64,000 nucleotides of DNA from Xanthomonas cucurbitae (GTDB taxonomy: Bacteria > Pseudomonadota > Gammaproteobacteria > Xanthomonadales > Xanthomonadaceae), in contig NZ_MDED01000022.1 in the NCBI RefSeq assembly GCF_002939885.1, positions 18,908 to 82,907 on the forward strand. The letters run 5' to 3'. The position numbers were made by a program, and so were the translations under genes. The notes beneath the pieces were generated by a model that was given only the letters and a program-made list of their open reading frames with translations, did no database searches and was not told the origin of the DNA. Below, one piece after another: positions 56,167 through 64,000 of this stretch. Numbering within the stretch: the first letter of the stretch is position 1; the number at the start of each line of letters is the position of its first letter.

Positions 56167-57348
56167 TCAACCGTCGGCAGGCGCAGGCGCTGACGCATCG
56201 GCCTGCGCAGCATCCCCGGCCGGGTCGGCGGCCGGCGCGAGCGGCGGCGTGGCGTCGGTCGGCGTGCCGTCCTGCGCATCGAGCACCGGTGCCACCGGCA
56301 GGGCCGCCGCATCGGTTTCGGCCAGCGGGCTTTCTTCCGGGCAGGCCGCATCCGGAAAACCGAAGCGCTGCTTCAAAGCCAGACCGCAGGCGTTGACCGC
56401 ATCCAGATCCGCGCCCTCGCCTTTGCACTGCTGGTCGAACGCCACCAGAAACGCGTCCTTGCGGCGCACGAACGCATCGCCGCACTTGCGCATCTGGCGG
56501 ATGCGTTCCAGATCGTCCTGCACGGCATTGGTTCCGTCCAGGCCGTATTCGCGCAGCTCTTCCATGGTGAGCAGGCGCAGGCTGCGATTGGGCACCGTCA
56601 TCATGAGGTCGGCCACTGCTACCGCCACGCCGTTACGCTCCAGATACTCCTTGACGTTGCCATAGACCTCGCGCAGCTCGCGATTGAGTTCTGCCCGTGA
56701 CGTCGCCTTCGAGCTGATCCGCATCATCCGGTGGATGCCCACCTTGCCGGCCACCAGGCGGTTGTCGCCGGCCGCCAGCACGAACACGCAGGCGCTATGG
56801 CAGATCGAGCCTTCGCGTACCCAGATGGTCCAGTTGGATTCGCCGATGGTGTCGCCGGCGCGGATCGCTGCCTCCACCTGGCCGCCACTGGAATCCAGAT
56901 CCAGGATGCGATGCGGCAACGTCCACTGCTCTGCCACGGCGGCCAGCCGCCACACCAGCGCCGCGAAACCAGCGTTGATCTTGCCCGTATAGCGCACCCG
57001 CACCAGGCCGGTCTCGCGGCACGGCGACAATGCCGCCTCCACGCTGGCCCGGTCCAGCGCCGGTAGCAAGGTGCCATCGCCGGCTTCCTTGCCGTAATTG
57101 GTGGCACAGCTGATCCAGGCCTGGCCCGCTTCCAGTTCCGCCTGTGGCCATCCCGCCTCGCCGACCTGCGCACGCGGGCGCGGCGGCGGAACCGGTTCGG
57201 GCGTATCCACCGACACCATGTGGTCGCCGTCGCCGACCTGCGCCGCTGCGGTCTGTTGCGCCCCGGCAGCATCGGCCCACGTACCGCCGCGGTCGCAGGC
57301 AACCAGCAGGAACACGCAGGCAAGTGACAGACAAAACGGTTTGAGCAT
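56167..57348 (-). CDS. Periplasmic ClpP-fold lipoprotein (COG3904-like)
   Basis: A 393-residue lipoprotein with lipobox LVAC (residue 18, in MLKPFCLSLACVFLLVACDRGG). The middle (about 95-230) has a ClpP/SppA-like fold: VRVRYTGKINAGFAALVWRLAA, ILDLDSSGGQVEAAIRAGDTI, GSICHSACVFVLAAGDNRLVAGKVGIHRM. The Ser in CHSAC and His in GIHRM match the Ser-His pair of COG3904-type predicted periplasmic proteases. A C-terminal Ala/Pro/Asp-rich tail follows a Cys-containing helical region. The function of the family is not established. ATG 57348. Divergent from the alkylation-repair genes. Confidence 0.85.
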   Translation of the reverse strand: MLKPFCLSLACVFLLVACDRGGTWADAAGAQQTAAAQVGDGDHMVSVDTPEPVPPPRPRAQVGEAGWPQAELEAGQAWISCATNYGKEAGDGTLLPALDRASVEAALSPCRETGLVRVRYTGKINAGFAALVWRLAAVAEQWTLPHRILDLDSSGGQVEAAIRAGDTIGESNWTIWVREGSICHSACVFVLAAGDNRLVAGKVGIHRMMRISSKATSRAELNRELREVYGNVKEYLERNGVAVAVADLMMTVPNRSLRLLTMEELREYGLDGTNAVQDDLERIRQMRKCGDAFVRRKDAFLVAFDQQCKGEGADLDAVNACGLALKQRFGFPDAACPEESPLAETDAAALPVAPVLDAQDGTPTDATPPLAPAADPAGDAAQADASAPAPADG

Positions 57349-57495
57349 GGACGAGTGTGGGAGCGCGACGGAGATCACCTTCAGTCTATGGCTGAAGCGA
57401 TCAAGGATTTGACCGCGCCATGAACATGCACCCGCTTGCGCAACCCCGTCCGAAAACGGCCAGCCGGTGCGGTGGCCAGGGCATAGACTGGCGCC

Positions 57496-58959
57496 ATGCA
57501 GACGCTCACGCCCGACCGGACCCAATGCGACCGCGCCCGCCTGGCGCGCGATGCGCGCTTTGACGGGCTGTTCTTCACCGCCGTGCGCAGCACCGGGATC
57601 TATTGCCGTCCGGTGTGCCCGGCGCCGGCGCCGAAGCCAGCCAACGTCAGTTATTACCCCACGGCTGCGGCGGCCAGCGCGGCCGGCTATCGGCCGTGCC
57701 TGCGCTGCCGGCCGGAGCTGTCGCCGCAGGCGCAGCAGCACCTGGGCGAAGAGAGCGTGCAACGCGCCCTGGCGATGATCGCCGAAGGCGTGCTGCAGGA
57801 GCAGCCGGTGCAGCGCCTGGCTGATGCGGTGGGCATTAGCGCGCGGCAGTTGCAACGGCAGTTCGTGCAACACCTTGGCGCCACGCCGATCCAGGTGCAC
57901 GGCACGCGTCGGCTGCTGCTGGCCAAGCAATTGCTCACCGAAACCGCCTTGCCGGTGACCGAAGTTGCGCTGGCGGCCGGCTTCAACAGCCTGCGTCGGT
58001 TCAATGCGGCGTTCCTGGAAGGCTGCGGGATGCCGCCGTCGGCGTTGCGCAAGCAGCGCGCCGAGGTGCCGGGCGGCGAACTCACGCTGCGCCTGAGCTA
58101 TCGCCCCCCCCTGGACTGGCCGGCGATGCTGGCATTTCTGCAGCGCCGGGCGATCCTGGGGATCGAGCAGGTCGATGGCGGCCGCTATCGGCGGGTGATC
58201 GGCCCGCCCGGCCACGCCAGCTTGATCGAGGTCGCGCCGGCGCCGCAGCGCGCAGAACTGCTGCTGCGCATCGGCGCCACCGACCCGCGCCGGATTCCGC
58301 AGATCGTGCGCCGGGTGCGCCGCGTGTTCGATCTGGATGCGGACCTGCATGCGGTGCACGCCACGCTTGCGGCCGAGCCGCTGCTGGCCGAGGCGATCGA
58401 ACGCCGGCCCGGCCTGCGCGTGCCCGGCGGCTGGGATGGCTTCGAGACCGCGGTACGTGCGGTGCTGGGTCAGCAGATCAGCGTAGCCGGCGCGGCCACG
58501 CTGGCGGCGCGGCTGGTGGAGCGGCATGGCGGCCGGCATGCCGAGATGCCGCCAGGGCTGGATCGCAGTTTTCCCACACCTGAGCAACTGGCCGAGGCGC
58601 CGCTGGAACAGCTCGGGCTGCCGGGCGCACGCGCCGCCACGCTGCGCGCACTGGCCGTGGCCTGCGCGCAGGGCCGGCTGCACTTCGGCGCCGGCCAGCG
58701 TCTGTCCGAGTTCGTCGCCGCCTGCGTCGCCCTGCCCGGTATCGGGCCGTGGACGGCGCACTACATCGCCATGCGTGCGCTCTCGCATCCGGACGCGTTT
58801 CCGGCCGGCGACCTGATCCTGCAACAGGTGCTCGGCGCGCCGCTGCGGCTGAGCGAACGCGCCACCGAGGCGCGCTCGCAGGCCTGGCGCCCGTGGCGCG
58901 CCTACGCCGTGCTGCACCTGTGGCATCTCGCCGCCGACCGCAAGGAATCCCGTCCATGA
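57496..58959 (+). CDS. alkA: Ada N-domain/AraC/AlkA fusion: regulator and 3-methyladenine glycosylase
   Basis: A 487-residue fusion. Residues about 15-80 form the Ada metal-binding domain with all four zinc Cys (TGIYCRPVC and YRPCLRCRPE), whose first Cys removes methylphosphotriesters. An AraC-type helix-turn-helix follows (about 90-190: VQRLADAVGISARQLQRQFVQHLGATPIQVHGTRR, LAAGFNSLRRFNAAF). The C-terminal half is AlkA: RRAILGIEQVDGGRY, GFETAVRAVLGQQISVAGAATLAARL and the helix-hairpin-helix LPGIGPWTAHYIAMRAL with the later catalytic Asp in HPDAFPAGDL. It thus senses alkylation and also excises alkylated bases. Ogt follows with a 4-base overlap. Confidence 0.95.
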   Translation: MQTLTPDRTQCDRARLARDARFDGLFFTAVRSTGIYCRPVCPAPAPKPANVSYYPTAAAASAAGYRPCLRCRPELSPQAQQHLGEESVQRALAMIAEGVLQEQPVQRLADAVGISARQLQRQFVQHLGATPIQVHGTRRLLLAKQLLTETALPVTEVALAAGFNSLRRFNAAFLEGCGMPPSALRKQRAEVPGGELTLRLSYRPPLDWPAMLAFLQRRAILGIEQVDGGRYRRVIGPPGHASLIEVAPAPQRAELLLRIGATDPRRIPQIVRRVRRVFDLDADLHAVHATLAAEPLLAEAIERRPGLRVPGGWDGFETAVRAVLGQQISVAGAATLAARLVERHGGRHAEMPPGLDRSFPTPEQLAEAPLEQLGLPGARAATLRALAVACAQGRLHFGAGQRLSEFVAACVALPGIGPWTAHYIAMRALSHPDAFPAGDLILQQVLGAPLRLSERATEARSQAWRPWRAYAVLHLWHLAADRKESRP

Positions 58960-59501
58960 GCACCGTCCATTACGACTTTTTTCCGTCGCCGATCGGCACG
59001 CTGACCGTGGCCGCCGACCAGGCCGGCGTGCGCCATATCCTGTTCGCACAGAACCGTTACGACGCCACCGGACGCGCCCGCTGGGTGCACAACCCGGGCG
59101 CTGCGCTGGTGCGCCAGGCGCGTGAGCAATTGCTCGATTACCTGCATGGCGGGCGACGCCATTTCGACCTGCCGCTGGCACCGGTGGGCACACCCTTCCA
59201 GCGCGAGGTCTGGCACACGCTGGCGCAGATTCCGTTCGGCCAGACCTGGAGCTATGCGCAGCTGGCGCAGGCGGTGGGCCGCCCCGCTGCCAGCCGCGCA
59301 GTGGGCGCGGCCAACGGACGCAATCCACTGCCGATCGTGTTGCCCTGCCATCGCGTGATCGGCGCCAATGGGGCGTTGACCGGTTTCGGCGGTGGCCTGC
59401 CGACCAAGCAGGCCTTGTTGCAGCTGGAAGGCTGGTCGCCACGGCAGGCTGCACGCGCCGACGATCTGTTCGCCGATGTCCCCGCAGCAGGTTCGCAATG
59501 A
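58956..59501 (+). CDS. ogt: Methylated-DNA-[protein]-cysteine S-methyltransferase
   Basis: A 181-residue suicide methyltransferase that transfers methyl groups from O6-methylguanine to its own Cys. The acceptor motif LPCHRVIG is present, with FQREVWHTLAQIPFGQTWSYAQLAQAVGRPAASRAVGAANGRNPLPIV before it and GFGGGLPTKQALLQLEG after. ATG 58956 overlaps the TGA of the Ada/AlkA fusion (ATGA), so the two are translationally coupled. Together they cover the functions of E. coli Ada, AlkA and Ogt. Confidence 0.96.
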   Translation: MSTVHYDFFPSPIGTLTVAADQAGVRHILFAQNRYDATGRARWVHNPGAALVRQAREQLLDYLHGGRRHFDLPLAPVGTPFQREVWHTLAQIPFGQTWSYAQLAQAVGRPAASRAVGAANGRNPLPIVLPCHRVIGANGALTGFGGGLPTKQALLQLEGWSPRQAARADDLFADVPAAGSQ

Positions 59502-59538
59502 CGTCGCGACGTTCTCGCCGCACCGTACACTCGGCCGC

Positions 59539-60846
59539 ATGATCGACCGACGTCTTGTGGTGACCGCAGCGGCCACGGCCCTGCTCGCGGCCTGTACCAG
59601 CCAGCCCCTCCAACACAGCGCCCCGGCACTCCCGGTCAGCGCACCGCCTCCGCCAGCCGCCACCGCGGCAGCGAACGATCCCCCGCACACCCTGCTGCTG
59701 ATCTCCATCGATGGCCTGCGCGCGGACATGCTCGATCGCGGCATCACGCCCACGTTGTCGCAGCTGGCGCGCGATGGCGTGCGTGCGCGCTGGATGACGC
59801 CGGCGTACCCGTCGCTGACGTTTCCCAATCACTACACGCTCATCACCGGCCTGCGGCCCGACCACCACGGCATCGTGCATAACAGCATGCGCGACCCGGT
59901 ATTGGGTGGCTTCTGGCTGAGCAAGCAGGAAGCAGTGGGCGATGCGCGCTGGTGGGGCGGCGAACCGCTGTGGGTGGGCGCCGAGCGCGCCGGCCTGCGT
60001 GCGGCCACCTGGTCATGGCCGGGCAGCGAAGCGGCGATCCAGGGCGTGCGCCCCTCGCAGTGGCGCCATTACGAAGAAGGCGTGAGCCTGGAGGCGCGCG
60101 TGGAGATGGTGCGCGGCTGGCTCAACACCGATCGGCCCCAGCGCAATCGCCTGGTCACGCTGTACTTCGAACAGGTGGACGAGGCCGGCCACGACCACGG
60201 CCCGGAATCGCGCGACTATGCCGACACCGTGCGCGCGGTGGATGCAGCCATCGGCAGGCTGCTGGACGGCATGCAGCGCGACGGCACCCGCGCGCGCACC
60301 AATATCATAGTGGTCTCCGACCACGGCATGGCCGAGGTGCCGCCGGGCCATGCCATCAGCGTGGAAGCCATGGCGCCGCCCGAGCTTGCCACGGCCACTA
60401 CCGACGGCCAGGTGATCGGCTTCGTGCCACTGCCCGGGCAGCAGGCCAAGGCCGAAGCGCACCTGCTCGGCGCGCATGCGCACTACGACTGCTGGCGCAA
60501 GATGCAGCTGCCGGCGCGCTGGCATTACGGCACGCACCCGCGCATTGCGCCCATCGTGTGCCAGATGCACGAAGGCTGGGATGCTTTGTTCCCGGACAAG
60601 CTGGCCAAGCGCCCGCCAAAGGGCATGCGCGGCTCGCACGGCTTCGACCCGGCGCTGCCATCGATGCGGGCGGTGTTCCTGGCGCAAGGCCCGGATCTGG
60701 CGAAAGGCAAGACCTTGCCGGGCTTCGACAACGTGGATGTGTATCCGCTGATGACGCGGCTGCTCGGCATCCCCGCCGCGCCTAACGACGGCAACCCGGC
60801 CACGCTGCTGCCGGCATTGCGCGTGCCACCACCAGCCGCGCGTTGA
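59539..60846 (+). CDS. Nucleotide pyrophosphatase/phosphodiesterase (NPP)
   Basis: A 435-residue exported lipoprotein (lipobox LLAAC at residues 13-17) of the alkaline-phosphatase superfamily. It matches the Xanthomonas NPP enzyme whose crystal structure is known: first metal Asp in LLLISIDGLRADML, nucleophile Thr in TPAYPSLTFPNHYTL, VDEAGHDHG (Asp and His ligands), SDHGMAE (Asp-His) and the last His in GSHGFDP. It hydrolyses phosphodiesters such as nucleotides in the periplasm. ATG 59539 lies 37 bases after the ogt stop. Confidence 0.94.
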   Translation: MIDRRLVVTAAATALLAACTSQPLQHSAPALPVSAPPPPAATAAANDPPHTLLLISIDGLRADMLDRGITPTLSQLARDGVRARWMTPAYPSLTFPNHYTLITGLRPDHHGIVHNSMRDPVLGGFWLSKQEAVGDARWWGGEPLWVGAERAGLRAATWSWPGSEAAIQGVRPSQWRHYEEGVSLEARVEMVRGWLNTDRPQRNRLVTLYFEQVDEAGHDHGPESRDYADTVRAVDAAIGRLLDGMQRDGTRARTNIIVVSDHGMAEVPPGHAISVEAMAPPELATATTDGQVIGFVPLPGQQAKAEAHLLGAHAHYDCWRKMQLPARWHYGTHPRIAPIVCQMHEGWDALFPDKLAKRPPKGMRGSHGFDPALPSMRAVFLAQGPDLAKGKTLPGFDNVDVYPLMTRLLGIPAAPNDGNPATLLPALRVPPPAAR

Positions 60847-60880
60847 CCCCGCTACCGCGTGTGGGTGCGACAATGAGGTG

Positions 60881-62215
60881 ATGTCTGCTCCTGCCCCATT
60901 GCCGCACCGCCTGCGGCCATTGTTGTCCAGCGAAGGCTGGCGTCGCCGCGCTGCACTGTGGGGCGGCGCGATCGCGGTAGCGCTGGTGGCGATCGTGTTC
61001 GCCAAGGCCAGCGATGCCGCCTTCCATCTGTTCCAGCGCATCACCGCGCACTCGATCTGGTGGGCGATGCTGCTGACCCCGGGCATCTTCGCCCTGCTCG
61101 CCTGGCTCACCTCCGGCGCCTTGCGGCCTACCCGCGGCAGCGGCATCCCGCAGGTCATCGCCGCGCTGGAGCATCCGGACCCGGCATTTCGCGACACCAA
61201 CCTGTCGCTGCGCGTATCGGTCGGCAAGCTCGCCTTGACCAGCCTATCGCTGCTGGGCGGCGCCTCGGTGGGTCGCGAAGGCCCCACCGTGCATGTCGGC
61301 GCCAGCCTGATGCATCTGTTCGGGCGCTGGTTTGGCTTCCACGATCCGCGCGAGCTTTCGCACTTTTTGCTCGCTGGCGGCGCAGCAGGCATCGCGGCGG
61401 CCTTCAACACGCCGCTGGCCGGTGTGGTGTTTGCGATCGAGGAATTGAGCGGGCGTTTCGAGCACCGCTTCTCTGGCACCTTGCTCACTGCGGTGATCGT
61501 CGGTGGCGTGGTGTCGTTGTGCCTGCTGGCCAGCTACACGTATTTCGGCAAGGTGGCGGTGGCGCTGCCGTTGGGCCATGCATGGCTGGCGATTGCGTTA
61601 TGCGGCAGCGTGGCCGGCCTGCTCGGCGGCATCTTCGCCCGGCTGGTGCTGGCCAGCGTCAGCGGCAAACCGCGCTGGTTGGGCGCACTGCGTCAACGGC
61701 ACCCGGTGCTGCTTGCCGCCCTGTGCGGCGTGGTGCTGGTCGGGCTGGCGCTGGTAGTCGGGCAAGGCGCCTTCGGCACCGGCTACGAACAGGCGCGCAG
61801 CCTGGTGCAGGGGCATGCGGTGGTCGGTCACGAATTCGGCCTGATGAAGCTCCTCGCCAATCTGGTCTCGTACCTGGCGGGCATCCCGGGCGGTCTGTTC
61901 TCACCCGCCCTGGCGGTGGGTGCCGGCATCGGCCACAACCTGTCGGTGCTGATGCCGGGCGTGGACCCGCGCACCTTCGTGCTGCTGGGCATGTGCGCCT
62001 ACCTGGCCGGGGTGACCCAGGCGCCGCTGACCTCGGCGGTGATTTCGCTGGAACTCACCGATACCGGACAGATGCTGCTGCCGATCCTGGCCACGGTGCT
62101 GATCGCCCGCGCGGTGTCCGGCCTGGTGTGCAAGACGCCGATCTATCGCGGGCTAGCCGAGCAGTTGCTGGCGCCTGCACCGGGCTCCGCCTCGCCTGCC
62201 CACGGCGAGCGCTGA
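60881..62215 (+). CDS. ClC-family chloride/proton antiporter
   Basis: A 444-residue membrane protein of the ClC family with the three selectivity motifs: GSGIP (RGSGIPQVIAAL), GREGP (ASVGREGPTVHVGA, gating Glu present) and GGLFSPALAVGA, plus the Tyr near the end (CKTPIYRGLAEQ). The inner proton-pathway Glu pair is retained in AGVVFAIEELSG. With both glutamates present it should be a Cl-/H+ exchanger rather than a channel. It lacks cytosolic CBS domains. ATG 60881 is used; GTG 60878 just upstream is also in frame. Confidence 0.94.
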   Translation: MSAPAPLPHRLRPLLSSEGWRRRAALWGGAIAVALVAIVFAKASDAAFHLFQRITAHSIWWAMLLTPGIFALLAWLTSGALRPTRGSGIPQVIAALEHPDPAFRDTNLSLRVSVGKLALTSLSLLGGASVGREGPTVHVGASLMHLFGRWFGFHDPRELSHFLLAGGAAGIAAAFNTPLAGVVFAIEELSGRFEHRFSGTLLTAVIVGGVVSLCLLASYTYFGKVAVALPLGHAWLAIALCGSVAGLLGGIFARLVLASVSGKPRWLGALRQRHPVLLAALCGVVLVGLALVVGQGAFGTGYEQARSLVQGHAVVGHEFGLMKLLANLVSYLAGIPGGLFSPALAVGAGIGHNLSVLMPGVDPRTFVLLGMCAYLAGVTQAPLTSAVISLELTDTGQMLLPILATVLIARAVSGLVCKTPIYRGLAEQLLAPAPGSASPAHGER

Positions 62216-62219
62216 CCAA

Positions 62220-62235
62220 GCCCGCATCGGCGGGC
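62220..62235 (+). terminator. Hairpin after the ClC gene
   Basis: A 6-bp stem GCCCGC / GCGGGC with loop ATCG, 4 bases after the ClC stop codon. No U-run; a weak terminator. Confidence 0.5.
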
Positions 62236-62596
62236 CTGATTCCAGCGTACGCCTCCGAGGGCAAGCGCGGGCGCCCGCCTCTACCGTAAAAACGATGCTC
62301 TGCATCTACCTCATGCATGTTGTTCTCTCACCCCTCGCTCCACGGCCCCAATGCAAGCTCAGCGCGAAGGACTAAAACAGAGCGAGGTTCGGAAGCGTGA
62401 AGAATCGAAGCCAGATGGATTCGCTCGTGAAGGGCGCAGCCAGTACGGAGTAAAGCCCGAGAGCCTGACAACGTAACGCCGGAACGTCATAATGTTTCTG
62501 AATGTTTCGTCATGCCTGCTGCAGCATGCAGTTCGGTGGCCGTGTTCGTAAGTGCAGCCGAAGAACAAAATCAATGACAAGGACTGTAGGAGACTC
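62236..62596. other. Transition zone to an accessory region
   Basis: 360 bases of lower G+C and changed word use compared with everything before. There is no tRNA, attachment-site pair or integrase here. The middle (about 62390-62475) resembles a gene remnant (frame ...KREESKPDGFAREGRSQYGVKPESLTT...) that I cannot identify. It ends in the AAA ATPase promoter region, with AGGAG at 62588. Confidence 0.5.
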
Positions 62597-63979
62597 ATGT
62601 CGATAATGCAGGAAATACTGGGCTGGACCCAGGGACTCGCCACATGGCAAAGCGATGCAGTCGCTCGTCTGCTGGCGAAGCAGACGCTGACGGCCGAGGA
62701 TCAGGACGATTTATTCGCACTGCTGAAAGCGACACACGGCATCCCTGATCTCAAGGGCAGGAAGCCCAAGCCGTTAACGGCCGATCAGGTTCCCGCGCCC
62801 TTGAAGGTAACGACGCACGTCGAACTGCTCGCGATGAAGAACATGCACCATGTCAATGCGATTGCAGAGAATCAGCATCTGCCGTTCAGCCCCACCGGAA
62901 TGACGGTGATATACGGCGACAATGGTTCAGGTAAGTCGGGATACTCACGCGTGCTCAAGCGCGCCTGCCGAGCCCGCGATCAGATGGAAGCCATCCATCC
63001 AAACGCCAATCTTCCGGCCGGCAAGGCGGGCGCTCCGGAGGCCGCTTTTGAGATTACCGTGAACGGTGTCGCAAAAGATACGTATTGGACATATGGGAAG
63101 GCCTCGCCACCTGAGCTGTCGTCTTTCGCAATCTTCGATTCGCGCTGCGCACGCGCCTACCTCGACAGCGAAGATGATTTTTCCTACGTCCCCTATGGGC
63201 TCGACGTGTTTGAAGGACTAGCCAAGGTTTGCAAGCAATTGAAGGCTTCGCTCGAAAACGAGCATGCTCAGTCCGCCGCTGACCTCACAGCGTTCGCGCC
63301 GCTTCAGGGCGACACACCCGTAGGCAAGTTGATCTCATCACTGTCTGCCAAGACAACGACAGCCCAGATAGACGCGCTGGCTACGTTGACACCTGAAGAG
63401 CTGGCACACCACGTCGCGCTCGACAAAAGTCTTAAGGAGAACAACCCTGGGGGAAAGGCGATTCAGTTGCGCCTGCGAGCGCGTCGCGTGGCGGCCATCG
63501 CGACGAATGCCACCAAAAAAGGCGTACTGTTGGACCAAGTTATAACAGCCAAGCTGCGCAACTTGGCCGACAGTTATCGCACTGCTCAGGCGGCGGCCAC
63601 ACTCGCGGCCAAGCAGTTCAAGGAAGGCGAGAACCTGTTGCCGGGCACCGGCGGCGAGACTTGGCGCGAACTCTTCGATGCCGCCCGCAAATTCGCGGTC
63701 GAATCCCACCCGGACAAAGCGTTCCCCGACCTAGGCGCCGAATCGCCCTGCCCACTGTGCCAGCAGCCTCTCTCCGAAGGCGCTACGCGCATGTTGCGAT
63801 TCGAAGCCTTCATCCAGCAGGAGGCCGAGAAGACGTCTCAGGCACGCCGAGTCGCGCTATATGCCGAATACAAACCGTTCATCGCTCATGTGCTGACGTT
63901 AAATCTTGACGGGTCTTCGCGGATCACTGTGGGTGCAATCGAGCATTTTCGGGTAGCGCGGGCAGGAAGCTGGCGATGA
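62597..63979 (+). CDS. AAA ATPase of PrrC/RloC type, truncated
   Basis: A 460-residue product, ATG 62597 with AGGAG 4 bases upstream. Walker A GDNGSGKS is at 107-114 in FSPTGMTVIYGDNGSGKSGYSRVLKRACRARD, the layout of AAA_13-type ATPases such as PrrC and RloC. A helical, coiled-coil-rich middle follows, then CPLC at 385-388 (AESPCPLCQQPLS), like the zinc-hook of Rad50/RloC. The signature and Walker B motifs expected in a second half are absent. The last 30 residues (LDGSSRITVGAIEHFRVARAGSWR) do not look like the family, so the gene seems cut or frameshifted before 63979. Codon use and G+C are lower than in its neighbours, suggesting transfer. Function is inferred: a restriction- or defence-type nuclease or its partner. 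Confidence 0.75.
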   Translation: MSIMQEILGWTQGLATWQSDAVARLLAKQTLTAEDQDDLFALLKATHGIPDLKGRKPKPLTADQVPAPLKVTTHVELLAMKNMHHVNAIAENQHLPFSPTGMTVIYGDNGSGKSGYSRVLKRACRARDQMEAIHPNANLPAGKAGAPEAAFEITVNGVAKDTYWTYGKASPPELSSFAIFDSRCARAYLDSEDDFSYVPYGLDVFEGLAKVCKQLKASLENEHAQSAADLTAFAPLQGDTPVGKLISSLSAKTTTAQIDALATLTPEELAHHVALDKSLKENNPGGKAIQLRLRARRVAAIATNATKKGVLLDQVITAKLRNLADSYRTAQAAATLAAKQFKEGENLLPGTGGETWRELFDAARKFAVESHPDKAFPDLGAESPCPLCQQPLSEGATRMLRFEAFIQQEAEKTSQARRVALYAEYKPFIAHVLTLNLDGSSRITVGAIEHFRVARAGSWR

Positions 63980-64000
63980 TCTTGAGCCTCAGGAACTCCT
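63924..64000 (-). other. Partial minus-strand reading frame at the window edge
   Basis: An open minus-strand frame entering from the right edge reads EFLRLKIIASFLPALPENAR and stops at 63924-63926. It overlaps the odd 3' end of the AAA ATPase. It may be the C-terminus of a neighbouring gene or mobile element, but with only 24 codons visible this is weak. Confidence 0.25.

Noticed and set aside
56167..59880. 1237-codon minus-strand open frame
   Set aside because: Only its last third (56167-57348) is a gene; the rest is antisense to the Ada/AlkA fusion and ogt.
62216..62596. Integrase attachment site at the island edge
   Set aside because: No tRNA gene, integrase or matching direct repeat is visible in the window.

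Overview
The window is GC-rich, tightly packed chromosomal DNA from a gammaproteobacterium of the Xanthomonadaceae, most probably Xanthomonas. The signs are an Oar-like TonB-dependent receptor next to its own TonB gene, an alkaline-phosphatase-superfamily nucleotide pyrophosphatase of the Xanthomonas NPP type, many small periplasmic or lipoprotein genes, DarP, RlmH and LeuS proteins that match my memory of Xanthomonas homologues, and characteristic short intergenic repeats. The species cannot be fixed from sequence alone. I found about 57 genes or gene remnants and no rRNA, tRNA or CRISPR array.

Layout. 1-2.5 kb: the 3' end of ispA, a secreted M35 (aspzincin) protease and a small DUF4870 membrane protein. 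2.7-13.3 kb: a conserved housekeeping block read mainly on the minus strand, maf-rng-yhdP-tldD-pmbA, with a DUF6065 gene (between yhdP and tldD) and darP (between tldD and pmbA) set into it on the plus strand. 13.4-18.5 kb: a periplasmic SIMPL protein, the TonB-dependent receptor and TonB. 18.6-28.2 kb: the classical leuS-lptE-holA-nadD-rsfS-rlmH cluster (minus strand), split by a J-domain-like gene and a Tat-exported PhoX-type phosphatase. 28.2-37.6 kb: envelope and accessory genes, namely a DUF998 protein, a thioredoxin-TPR protein with an intact CGPC site (cnoX), a hotdog-fold protein, a periplasmic cyclophilin, a frameshifted EamA transporter with a divergent LysR regulator, an ArsR regulator followed by a cupin-like/DUF2867 fusion, a small acidic protein, a DUF4349 lipoprotein and an internally deleted GFA-family remnant. 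37.8-49 kb: a DUF885 lipoprotein peptidase, an ABC exporter, a CPA2 antiporter, a serine hydrolase, DUF72, an EamA transporter, a GAF-GGDEF cyclase and rluF. 49-57 kb: a PAS-GGDEF-EAL protein, a DEAD-box helicase, an S4 protein, MAPEG, DUF4019, and a periplasmic ClpP-fold lipoprotein. 57.5-62.2 kb: an alkylation-repair pair (Ada N-domain/AraC/AlkA fusion overlapping ogt), the NPP enzyme and a ClC antiporter. 62.2-64 kb: composition changes and an AAA ATPase of PrrC/RloC type appears, cut short near the window end. This looks like the edge of an accessory, possibly defence, island.

Repeats stand out: five arrays of a GGGAATC-like heptamer at gene borders (one of them inside the only possible 5' coding region of nadD), a 46-bp tandem repeat in the pmbA/darP divergent promoter region, two REP-like inverted repeats after cnoX, and a three-copy 20-bp palindrome with a conserved tail.

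Most of the window is ordinary core genome. The items most worth a second look are the truncated AAA ATPase at the island edge, the cupin-like/DUF2867 fusion with its ArsR regulator, the nadD start with its heptamer arrays, the A6 frameshift in the EamA transporter and the GFA remnant.
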